From contig OU015659.1 of the NCBI GenBank assembly GCA_907165275.2, forward strand, positions 9,218,501 through 9,282,500: a stretch of DNA of 64,000 bases, read 5' to 3'. Numbering within the stretch: the stretch's first letter is position 1; every line of letters begins with the position of its first letter. The position numbers and the translations under genes are program-made. Origin of the DNA: Zygaena filipendulae. Its lineage: Eukaryota > Arthropoda > Insecta > Lepidoptera > Zygaenidae. Of the stretch, positions 55,918 to 64,000 are shown one piece after another. The notes under the pieces were generated by a model, which did no database searches, was not told the DNA's origin, and saw nothing but the letters and a program-made list of their open reading frames with translations.

Positions 55918-57371
55918 TTTGTAGGTGATGAAATCTGGGCTGGAGATGTTTCTTTTTTATTATCTAATGCTGCCAAAAATTCATCAAAAGAAAATGGGTC
56001 TACTATCCATTGAGCTTCCTGGGCTCCAGAATTGTCAAAAAATTCTTGCAACTCACTTTTATTAGTTACTACATTATTATGGGAGGCAATTTGATCTAAA
56101 AACAGTGAGGCATTTGCTGGGTTCTGAAAAAAGCTTGGTGATGTAGCAATACTATTGAGTTTAGCATGCTTAAATCTACGAATATGATCCCAAATAATTT
56201 TACTTGATGTCATACGATTGAATGACGCACAAAGATCCATCCAACTCAAACGTTTAGTTTCTAATATTGTTTTCTTTTTTAAAGCATCTAGTTTTTTAAA
56301 AATAATATAATTTTCCATAGACGGATACTGTTTATATGAGGATAAGGCAATTTTGGCTTGTAACACTACGCGGTCACAATCAGCATTCCACCAAGGAACA
56401 GCTTTATGATTCTTTTTATGTTGGTAACACTTTTTCTTGTCAAATGTCATTAATATGTCATGTAAAATACTCAAATAATTCAAATAGTTTTCATGAGGGT
56501 TATCCATGAATCGGAAAGTTGTGAATGCAATTACACATTTCTCTTTAAATTCTGTCCAGTCAATCTTTTTAAAGTTTACATTAGCTAAAGAGTTATCTAA
56601 TGTGTCGCCTTGTCCTCTTGATAAGTCTCTGAGATAAGGAATAGGAATGGAAGAGTCGATTATCACACCTATATGTAAAGGGTAATGGTTACTACTAAGC
56701 GGATCGTCGAGAACAGAAACCGTGCAGCTAGAACTGAGAGCTTGAGATGCGAACGCTAGGTCCAATACATTACCTTGTTGACCAAACGGAGCAAGAGTCG
56801 TGATCGTGTGGTCATTTAAACAGACCAAATTAGAACTCTCCACATATGCATGAAGTGCGTTGCCTCGTCCATCATTAACTCTCGAACCCCAGGAAACGTG
56901 ATGCGCGTTAAAATCACCTATTATCATATAATTATTCGATACAAATTTTGAACATGAATTTTCCAGTAAATGTATAGTAAATTTGCCATTTGGAGGTGGA
57001 GGAACATAAGCACATAAAAGTTCAAAAGCGAAACCATTATCATATACTGTTACTAAAATATTTTGAAAATGATACTGAGATGTAGTATTGACTATTTTAA
57101 ATTTATACTTAGAACGAATAGCAATAGCAATTCCGCCATGAGGGTGATCAGAATCTCTTCGCAATAAAGTAAATCCAGGCAACTTGATGGATTTACTGGG
57201 TGTTAACCAAGTTTCATTAAATAATATCATGTCAACACTATAATCCAAATTACAAAGAAAATGTTTAAGTTGGTCTAGCTTTGGTAATAAACTTCTAGAG
57301 TTCCAATGAATGATATTAAACTGCTTTATACCAACAGAGTCATAAATATTAGATTTAACCGAACTATCCAT
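55914..57371 (-). pseudogene. LINE ORF2: apurinic-like endonuclease domain
   Basis: This is the 485-residue N-terminal part of ORF2, starting at the ATG at 57371, which overlaps the ORF1 stop by 8 nt. Motifs of the APE-type endonuclease are NSRSLLPKL (24-32), ETWLTPS (53-59), IGDFNAHHVSWGS (151-163), NVLDLAF (201-207) and SSNHYPLHI (226-234), the last with the catalytic His. It nicks target DNA to prime reverse transcription. The frame ends early at SSPTK by a one-base shift at about 55930-55945. The other frame carries on with the reverse transcriptase, so the break is a single recent-looking change. Confidence 0.88.
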
Positions 57372-58518
57372 TTTTAATAGAAAAATTAGTTACAAGCATT
57401 TCTTTAATTAACTGAGTAGATATAGGACCAGAAGGGTTTTTGGAATCCTTTTTTTTAAGTAGTTCGATTACTGTTTTTGTGATAGCACAGAGAACAATGT
57501 CAGAATTTATTATATCAGATATCAATGCCCTTCCCTGAGGAGTTTTAGCTGGAACGGACACATTCATAGCATTTGAAATTTTGCTACTTTGGGGTGTTGG
57601 ACTACTTAGCGCCGCTGCATAAGAGTATTTACCGGTAATCTTATTCTTGATTTCAGCAACCTTAGCCGCCTTAACAGCACAAGAGTAGGACACTGCAGAA
57701 TGTGGCCCGCTGCAGTTAGAGCACTTGAAACTGGTCGGGGTGCTGCATTCTTTGAAGAAATGTGAACCAGAGCAAATAGAGCATACTTGAGTGCTTCTGC
57801 AAGCACCACTTCCATGTCCAAATTTGTAGCATTTAAAGCATTGTAGCACAGGCCTTATGTATTCTGAGACTGACATCCAGATATGTTCATATGTTACATG
57901 ATCTGGGCGGGTTGAAGCAAGGAAAGTGACCAACACTGTTGGAAGTGGTCGGTCAGGTCCGTTTTCTTGTTTTTTGGTGAATCTTTTTACTCCGAGAATT
58001 GTGCAAGATGCTTTTAGATTCTCCAACAGAGATTCTTCGGTTAAGTCTACATGAGCTCGAATTATTCCCTGACACTCTATGCTGTCGTAGGGTATTTTGC
58101 AAGACCAATTATTTGTCTCCATTAGACTTTTATTTAGTAAAAAGGCATTGGCATGCTTTGCACAGCCAAAATAAACTTTTGTATAAAAATTACCTGCAGC
58201 CTTAACATACTGGACACCTTCAATAGTTTGCAATATCTTATTTACCTTTAATATATCCATGGGAACTCTAAGATTAGATTGAGCCGAGTTCTGGTTCTGT
58301 GCAGATTGCAGTAGAACTGGATATTCTTTTTTGGTCATGTCTTCATACAAAGGGTGATGATCTTTAAAAAGACCGCGTCTGTTTCTAATGTGATTCATTA
58401 TTTTTTTAGAGCTATGAACTTCAACATCTGTAGTTTTCCTTTTGGCTGGACTTCTTACAGAAATAGTAGTGTCCATGGGGGTGGGGCCCGTGCCCACACC
58501 CCCAACTCCCTTGTCCAT
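57364..58518 (-). CDS. LINE ORF1 nucleic-acid-binding protein (384 aa)
   Basis: This Gag-like protein coats the element's RNA. The frame is intact. Residues 1-60 are basic, with a nuclear-signal-like SPAKRKT. Residues 85-220 form an RNA-recognition-like region typical of ORF1 (KVNKILQTIEGVQYVKAAG, and IIRAHVDLTEESLLENL). Three CCHC-type knuckles follow at 227-240 (CFKCYKFGHGSGAC), 246-258 (CSICSGSHFFKEC) and 266-280 (CSNCSGPHS...C). The stop TAG overlaps the ORF2 ATG in ATGGATAG, which suggests termination-reinitiation. Confidence 0.85.
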   Translation of the reverse strand: MDKGVGGVGTGPTPMDTTISVRSPAKRKTTDVEVHSSKKIMNHIRNRRGLFKDHHPLYEDMTKKEYPVLLQSAQNQNSAQSNLRVPMDILKVNKILQTIEGVQYVKAAGNFYTKVYFGCAKHANAFLLNKSLMETNNWSCKIPYDSIECQGIIRAHVDLTEESLLENLKASCTILGVKRFTKKQENGPDRPLPTVLVTFLASTRPDHVTYEHIWMSVSEYIRPVLQCFKCYKFGHGSGACRSTQVCSICSGSHFFKECSTPTSFKCSNCSGPHSAVSYSCAVKAAKVAEIKNKITGKYSYAAALSSPTPQSSKISNAMNVSVPAKTPQGRALISDIINSDIVLCAITKTVIELLKKKDSKNPSGPISTQLIKEMLVTNFSIKNG

Positions 58519-58682
58519 TTAAATCCGAGTTATATATCGATTTCAAATACTTCTTAAGGTGAAAAGTAATAAATAAGAAAGAATTACAGCAGACTAGCAG
58601 TAAAAAGGGCAAAAAACAATAATAATGAAAATAAGTTTTAAAAAAGCCGCCAATTCAGTTCGTCGTTCGCGCCCTTTTTTTC

Positions 58683-58693
58683 TTTGGAGTTTT
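58683..58693. repeat. Target-site duplication of the LINE, right copy
   Basis: TTTGGAGTTTT, identical to 53380-53390. The sequence just beyond (GACAATTGACAAGTTTGACA) would have lain next to the DOHH 5' region before the insertion. Confidence 0.75.
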
Positions 58694-58806
58694 GACAATT
58701 GACAAGTTTGACATACGACATGGCTGCGTTCCTAGGCACGTATTGAATGCATCGTGTGCGCTCCACATTGCATTTGATTGCATTACGTTTTATAATTTAA
58801 TTCATA
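58694..58806. promoter_or_regulatory. Displaced upstream flank of DOHH
   Basis: By the target duplication this DNA was about 140-250 bp upstream of the DOHH start before the LINE landed. It may hold part of the promoter. No TATA box is seen. The assignment follows from the insertion geometry only. Confidence 0.35.
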
Positions 58807-59229
58807 CTAAGGCCCGTATTCCAGAAGGTGACTCAGATCACATTTTACTTGAGATTAGTTTTAAGCTCAAATCATAACTCAGGCGTACATCTTATTATAG
58901 AATGCGTTTTAAGTTCTAATCACTTGAAACTAGTCTTGAGTAGGTATTCTGAACTCTGATTGGTTCTAATCAGTTGAAACTAGTCTTGAGTAGAGATTTT
59001 GAGCTCTGATTGGTTGAGTGGTCTTGACATGACAGACGTAAACAAAGATCAAATCTTTGCTTGAGTATAGATTAGTACTCAAGCGTCGTTCTAGAATAAG
59101 GAAATAACTCAGCTGATTGTAGATTGATGAAGCGCGTTTCAAGTAAGGTTCTAAAATTAAAACTTTACTTGAAATTAGTTTTAAAACTAGATTCATGACT
59201 TGAGTATTCTTTTGGAATACGGACCTAAG
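58807..59229. mobile_element. MITE, ~420 bp, AGGCCCGTATTCCAGAAG ends
   Basis: TAAGGCCCGTATTCCAGAAG at the left is inverted to CTTTTGGAATACGGACCTAA at the right (two or three mismatches). The inside has repeated ACTTGAAACTAGTCTTGAGT and GAACTCTGATTGGTT units and no ORF. Confidence 0.7.
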
Positions 59230-59231
59230 TA

Positions 59232-59238
59232 AATAATT

Positions 59239-59277
<39 letters not shown>

Positions 59278-59343
59278 CCACTTCACAACACACAGATATA
59301 CTTGATCCCACACTAAGCTATAAGCTTGTGTCGTGGAAACCAA
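59232..59343 (-). mobile_element. SINE 3'-end fragment with (AAT)n
   Basis: An (AAT)n run at about 59236-59276, then CCACTTCACAACACACAGAT, CTTGATCCCACACTAAGCTA and GGAAACCAAGC, are the complement of the SINE at 18044-18268. It directly adjoins the MITE. Confidence 0.7.
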
Positions 59344-59764
59344 GCAAATTAATTAATTAAAATTATGAAAACTTAAAAAAATAATAATTACGTTTTAGAT
59401 TTTATTCATAGCGGGAATAGGCAAATGACACGGTCCATTATGGCCGATTTATTTCCAAAAGTAAGTAAGTAAAAACCACGTGAGGACGCCGGCCGGCAAG
59501 TAAGTAAATGATTAAGTAGCAACTTGCCGTATAGTAATGGTGTATAGTATTGGTACCGCAGTATAGTATTGGTGGCCAAACTATTTGAATAGTTTCCTTA
59601 TTTAATATCATGTATAAATATTGCTATCTGAATATATGTTTTTACTATCCTATTATATCATATGTTATTTTTATTATTATTCTATTTACTATCAATAAAT
59701 CACTATAATATATTATGTATCTATATAATTTATATATATATTATATATGTAATGTGTATGTATT

Positions 59765-60031
59765 TGAATTGGCGGGCAGACATACGATCGGGCATCGCGC
59801 GGACGCATCCCCGCGCCGTATGGGCTCCGCTGAAAACCAGCGCTGGCGCACCTTATGCGACAGCATATTATGCTGAGACGGTGTCCATTTTGGCATCACG
59901 GAAACTATATACGATTCATTTTAAATTTGATGCATGTATTATTTTTAAGAAATTTTGTGATGCCAAATAAAGTTATGTCTATGTCTATGTCTATGTCTAT
60001 GTCTATGTCTATGTCTATGTCTATGTCTATG
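59765..60031 (+). mobile_element. Probable non-LTR 3' end with (TATGTC)n tail
   Basis: A G+C-richer stretch (GGGCTCCGCTGAAAACCAGC, ATTATGCTGAGACGGTGTCC, TTTTGGCATCACGGAAA) ends in GATGCCAAATAAAG, directly followed by about ten TATGTC units (59974-60031). A 3' UTR with AATAAA joined to a simple repeat is the form of some LINE tails. No coding part is left. Confidence 0.45.
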
Positions 60032-60069
60032 CCGCATAAGAACCTATTAAATTCTATTTTTTATGGTAA

Positions 60070-60552
60070 GTTCACACGCGTGCGTTCAACTCTACATTCA
60101 ACGTGCACATTCACATTCACGAGCGTGTAAACGGTACGCCCGAGCCCGTGAACGCGCCTGTGAACGTGAATGCCGCGAATCGGGCAAGTGTCGGTTTTTT
60201 GGCAAAGTTCAAAGGATGAATGTGCGGGCGCCCGGTGACTGTTTACACGCGCGCGGGCAGTCAGTCTGTCCCGCGCTTTCGCGACGAGTGGATCTTCATT
60301 CAACGTTGCTAAGAAAGTCGCTACGATCGGATATTACAATCGTTCATAATTTTGTTCCTTTTTCCAATAAAAATAAGTTAAGTCAAAGGATATGGCAGCA
60401 ACAACACCGAGATCCTCGCTGCTCGCCATTCTGGCACTGACTGACACGACGGCGTGCGTGTAAACAGCTTGAATGTCCGCCGGCCCGGGACGGGCTGCAT
60501 GCCGCGCAGCCCGCCAGGCAGCCCGCCGGGCTGCACGGCGCGCGTGTGAACG
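60070..60552. mobile_element. GC-rich element with GTTCACACGCG inverted ends
   Basis: GTTCACACGCGTGCG at the left is inverted to GCGCGCGTGTGAAC at the right, about 480 bp apart. The interior is far richer in G+C than the surroundings, with several more GTGAACG/CGTTCAC inversions. Open frames in it are Arg/Ala low-complexity and look spurious. Confidence 0.6.
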
Positions 60553-61871
60553 TAGCATTAGACAGTAGCGCTTAAGCCTATCTGCTTTATCTCTTGCTCC
60601 CCGCCAACGGCGGCAGGCAAGTAAGGAAAATATTGGGTATGTATGTATATTGTAGTATAGTATTATATTATCTGTGGTATTGTTGAACTTACTTAAGGAT
60701 GTTCACCGTTTGAACTTTGTTTACTATACTTCTCGATTCAGTAGGCAATAAGTTGAACTTACTCACTTACTTATGGAAGAGTAAATCAGCTATTAAAACC
60801 ATGGTGGGTTTTTTTACCCCTTATGGGTAAGGCAAAGGAAGCTAAGTCCATACAGGCAGTTCATAATACATATGTTATTAATTTCAGAAGTATATTAGGT
60901 AGGTTTACATTGAAATACATTTCAATGCTTTAATAGGACTTCTCGAAGCAATTTTTCACAATTGGACCCTAATGGGATGCTCTGAAGGAAGTTATATAGT
61001 AAAACGATAACCTCCCCATTTCATCTTATTTCACTGTTTCCACACAATGTTCAAGTTCATTACTAACGGATCATTATTATACAAATTTCACCACGTTCAC
61101 ATAATATTAACCACCCTAAACTAATTTGTAAAACAAAGAAATAAAAACTGATGTACTTACATTTTGCTCAAATGCCGCCAGAAGACCCATAGTGTACTGT
61201 ACACAATTTTCATAATAATTCATGCGATCATATCGTAGTCAATTAACAATAAGTGTGTACCCTTTTCATCCCTTTTCATCACGTTTCACGGAGGTAGCAA
61301 ACTGCAAAAAATAATATTATAATCTCTACGGTAAGTAAGTATAGTGCGTTGAACCAATAACACATCGCACGCATGACGCGCCTACATTAGACATTGGGCC
61401 TTTCGAGTTTCGACATAATATTGCTGTTTGCTTATCTTTAGATCTAATATACCTACGTTGATATGCTTGATTCACCATGTCTTATCATGCAGTGCTGATG
61501 CGTGCGCCGCATCAAGGGTTGCAGAATGCAGAATGCAGAGCGAGCATGGTACACCTATTTCAGATGCGTTGGTATCTTATATCTTGGAATGTCTCTTTTT
61601 TTATTGCAGTCTTATAGGTAGGTATACCTACGTATAATACCTACCTACATAATATAAATATACGTACGTCGTAAGTATTAATATACGTAGTAGGTATAGG
61701 TACCTGTGTCTTTTCAAACTGTGATATTAGCAAAGTCATCCTCAAAACCGTGGAGCCTGGAAATAACAAATTGGAATTCGGAATAGACCTCGAATAATTT
61801 GAAAATACATTAGATATTATCTAATATTATGCTAATTATTATCACTATATTGACTTTAAAATCTCTTTAAG
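60553..61871. other. Intergenic DNA
   Basis: No gene recognised in 1.3 kb. TAGGTATACCTACG-type motifs are dense at 61615-61700. Confidence 0.4.
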
Positions 61872-61926
61872 GATTAAAAAACCAGCCAAATGCGAGTTGG
61901 ACTCGCGCACGAAGGGTTCCGTACCA
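61872..61926 (+). repeat. Fragment of a lepidopteran interspersed repeat
   Basis: ACCAGCCAAATGCGAGTTGG, ACTCGCGCACGAAGGGTTCC and GTACCATC match by eye a common lepidopteran repeat head. A loosely related piece (TTTTAGGGTTCAGTACC, TCCGTTTGTCCGTGTGC) is near 3620-3680. It runs into the next Helitron. Confidence 0.45.
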
Positions 61927-62104
61927 TCCTTACTATAAATGTGAAAGTGAGTTTGTTTGTTTGTATGGTTTGTTTATTTGTTTGTTTGTTACGTTTTCAC
62001 ACCTCAACGGCTCATCCGATCATTATGAAATTTTGCATACACGTTGTCAGAGGTTCAGAAATGGACATAGGGTACTTTTAGCCCTGGTATTCCCGCGGGA
62101 ACTC
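61927..62104 (+). mobile_element. Helitron-like element lacking its tail
   Basis: TCCTTACTATAAATGTGAAA start, (GTTT)n run, TTGCATACACGTTGTCAGAG core and TTCCCGCGGGAACTCT. It stops there, where the ACTCACCGACCC hairpin repeat begins. Confidence 0.7.
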
Positions 62105-62280
62105 TCTTACTCACCGACCCTAAATTGGAACCAATTTAGGGACCAATTTAGGGTCGGTGAGTGAGAGAGAGAGCGAGTGATCACACTACATTAAAATGTA
62201 CCCTACAGAAGTCTATTTAGGGTACAATTTAGTGTAGTGTGATACTCGCCTTCTCTCCCTCACTCACCGACCCTAAATTA
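62105..62280. repeat. Compound hairpin, CTCACCGACCCTAAATTGG repeats
   Basis: CTCACCGACCCTAAATT occurs three times in alternating orientation (62110, 62145 inverted, 62261). An outer arm (GGTCGGTGAGTGAGAGAGAG, GCGAGTGATCACACTACATT) pairs with AATTTAGTGTAGTGTGATAC and TCGCC...CACTCACCGACC. It has no ORF. Confidence 0.75.
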
Positions 62281-62642
62281 TATCCGATTTAGAGCACTAA
62301 ATTGGTGTCCTGAAATTGCAAGGTGTAATAAGCGCTTAATAATGAGTGTGAATGTGTTGAGTTGTGAATTAGGAATAGGTATGAAACTTGTAATGTCTAT
62401 CGCCAGAGACGACCAAGGAGGTCGAAAGTCAAATACTGCACAAATCTATATCTATACTTATAGTAAAACTGTAGAGAGGATATTGAAAATTAATATTGGA
62501 GGATGAATGGTGATCGATACTGATGCCAAAAATGCAATCAGTAAATTTTTTGTCTGTCTGTCTGTCTGTATGTGCACGCATGGGTCAAAAACTACTGAAG
62601 GGATTTTAACCAAACTTGGTACAATGGTAGTCCATACTCCTG

Positions 62643-62882
62643 CGGGGCCAAGATTGCTGGGGCGGCTGGCTAGCTACCATCTTCAGGTTACAAATCTGTC
62701 GCCAAGCACCTAACGGTGTGTTCCGGCAGCCCCACTTGAAAGCCAGTTCCCATCCCCATTCCAGGTCGGCAACGCACCTGCATGCCTTCTGGTGTTGCAG
62801 ATGTCCATGGGCGGCGGTAATCACTTACCATCAGATGTACCACTTGCCGGTTTGCCCGCTATGACATAAAAAAAAAAAAAAA
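62643..62882 (+). mobile_element. 5'-truncated retroposon with poly(A), nested
   Basis: A G+C-rich body ends in ATGTCCATGGGCGGCGGTAA, TCACTTACCATCAGATGTAC, GGTTTGCCCGCTATGACAT and about 16 A. This 3' end is a familiar lepidopteran non-LTR tail. It has no open frame of note. Confidence 0.7.
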
Positions 62883-63003
62883 GATGCGCAACACGATAAA
62901 ATTATATCGAGCCATTTTATCGATTCTCGTCGACAAAACCATACAATATGTCGACGAGAATTGATAAAATGGCTCGATAAAATTTTATCGTGTTGCGCAT
63001 CTT
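62881..63003. repeat. Near-perfect 55-bp-arm hairpin
   Basis: AAGATGCGCAACACGATAAA...CTCGTCGACA (62881-62935) is the complement of 62949-63003 with two mismatches and a 13-nt loop. It starts at the end of the poly(A) of the nested retroposon. Confidence 0.9.
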
Positions 63004-63282
63004 AGCCCCCGGGCAGGTTATAGGCTATTTAACATATCGCTAAGATACATAGGAGCTGAGCAGTGACGATAAATTTGAAGCAAGTCGGATAAAAATGCGC
63101 TTTCAAGCTCTTATCCTCGTATACGTTTATTACTCAATCACGCAAAAACGGCTGAACGGATTTCGATGAAATTTAGCATGCACGTTGTCAGAGGTACTGA
63201 GAAGGATATAGGGTACTTTTTATCCCGGAATTCTCGCGGAAACTTCAAAATTACCGCGGGTGAAACCGCGGGGCGCAGCTAG

Positions 63283-64000
63283 TAACAAATAAATATATTA
63301 CAGCGTTTTTTTGTTTCATTTTCTCATAAAGGGGGATGAAAAGTAGAGTGTACCACTCGGCATTAAAATTATTTTTTACTCAGGTGATTTCCTTTGAATC
63401 CCTCTCTCCGTTCAGGATTCTATATAAGAATCCCTCGCTGCGCTCGGGGTTTTACTCTAGAATCCTCCGGTCTGGATTCAAAATAACGCTCTCGCCCTAA
63501 AAATACAGTTTTAATACCTCGTGATACAATCTACTATTCTAGTTTTAGATCTAGTTAGTCAGGGTGTGTAAGGTATTTGAGGACACTTGTAAATGTAGCG
63601 GCTATTTCATAAGTAGTGGCATGATTTTTTGGAACGAAGTTCTTTATCGCACGCTACGGGCTTGGCGGATGGGGGCTAGGCGATAAAAGTGTAAGAAATT
63701 TTCCGTCACAGCGTCATAGGCTCGCGCTTATTGGTTAATAGTTTTTGGAACAATTTTTGGTTATTAGTTATTGGTTGCTTATTGGTTCACGCCGGCTGCG
63801 CTCATCGTCAGTAGCGCTCAGATGTCATACAAACAAAATAGTTAGTACTACTTAGGTTTGAATGTAAACTATCGAATGGCTAACAATTTATCGTAAAATC
63901 TAATTGATGTATGTAAAAGGCTTAGACTAAAATCCCGATTGTTACAATAAACCTCTTTTTTAGGGATACGTATTTCGGGGGTGATAAAAAAAGAGTAACC
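63283..64000. other. Intergenic DNA
   Basis: No gene recognised. CTCGCTGCGCTCGGGG (63443-63458) and neighbouring AGAATCC/GGATTC inversions (63412-63480) belong to the GAGCGNAGCGAG motif type. Confidence 0.4.

Larger units (their letters stand above)
53387..58682 (-). mobile_element. Near full-length non-LTR retrotransposon (LINE, jockey/I group)
   Basis: On the minus strand it has a 164-nt leader, ORF1 with three zinc knuckles, ORF2 with endonuclease, reverse transcriptase and RNase H, then a short 3' UTR with AATAAAT and an A tail (poly(T) at 53387-53399 on the plus strand). An 11-bp repeat flanks it. The RNase H domain points to the I/LOA-like side of the group. Both breaks lie in ORF2, so this copy cannot move by itself. 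Confidence 0.9.
62451..63282 (+). mobile_element. Helitron-like element, long subtype, with nested insertions
   Basis: A|TCTATACTTATAGTAAAACT start, GATCGATACTGATGCCAAAA and (GTCT)n like 5525-5974, then the standard core. The end is CCGCGGGTGAAACCGCGG and GGCGCAGCTAG before T. About 370 bp of other elements interrupt it after CCATACTCCTG (about 62642). Confidence 0.85.

Noticed and set aside
59974..60031. Direct repeats as a CRISPR-like array
   Set aside because: It is a pure hexanucleotide microsatellite without spacers, in a eukaryotic genome.
60334..60558. Arg/Ala-rich 74-codon frame (minus strand) and the overlapping 125-codon frame on the plus strand
   Set aside because: They come from the GC-rich inverted-repeat island, where stops are rare by composition. 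There is no family resemblance, and both strands are open at once.

Overview
The window is AT-rich nuclear DNA of an insect, almost certainly a moth or butterfly. The reasons are the several dozen copies of a short Helitron-like repeat of the lepidopteran type (5' TC, a GC-rich hairpin, then CTAG before a host T), a tRNA-derived SINE with an ATT tail, a BEL/Pao LTR element, non-LTR elements with lepidopteran-looking 3' ends, and spliced genes with GT-AG introns. Genes are few, and most of the sequence is intergenic DNA layered with transposon debris.

Two conserved spliced genes can be rebuilt, both on the minus strand. At 7.0-9.9 kb is a kelch-repeat gene of the KLHDC3 type: four exons join in phase and the last exon was not found. 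At 49.5-53.25 kb is a complete deoxyhypusine hydroxylase gene (DOHH, nero in flies) with four exons, 304 codons and all four His-Glu iron-ligand pairs. It makes the hypusine residue of eIF5A. Two single-exon genes of unknown function lie at 4.67-4.97 kb and 11.62-12.14 kb; each is followed by a polyadenylation signal, and their C-termini may be related.

The mobile elements show clear structure. A BEL/Pao element (44085-47840) has two LTRs of 195 bp that look identical and a 5-bp target duplication, yet it has lost protease and almost all of the polymerase. A nearly full-length non-LTR element (53.39-58.68 kb, minus strand) with an 11-bp target duplication landed about 140 bp upstream of the DOHH start codon. 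Its second ORF is broken by a frameshift and by a 37-bp insertion that looks like a tiny retroposon. A mariner-type element (32904-33498) is internally deleted but its reading frame stays open. Many foldback or terminal-inverted-repeat MITEs are present. One family carries TGACGTCA palindromes, and one of its copies sits in a DOHH intron.

Region by region: 0-7 kb holds Helitron and MITE fragments and one small unknown gene. 7-10 kb is the kelch gene. 10-14 kb has the second unknown gene and a LINE tail. 14-43 kb is gene-poor and full of Helitrons, SINE, MITEs and the mariner remnant. 43-48 kb has a MITE and the BEL element. 49.5-58.7 kb is DOHH plus the LINE. 58.8-64 kb has MITEs, a GC-rich inverted-repeat element, strong hairpins and a three-layer nested Helitron. 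I saw no rRNA, true tRNA or CRISPR array.
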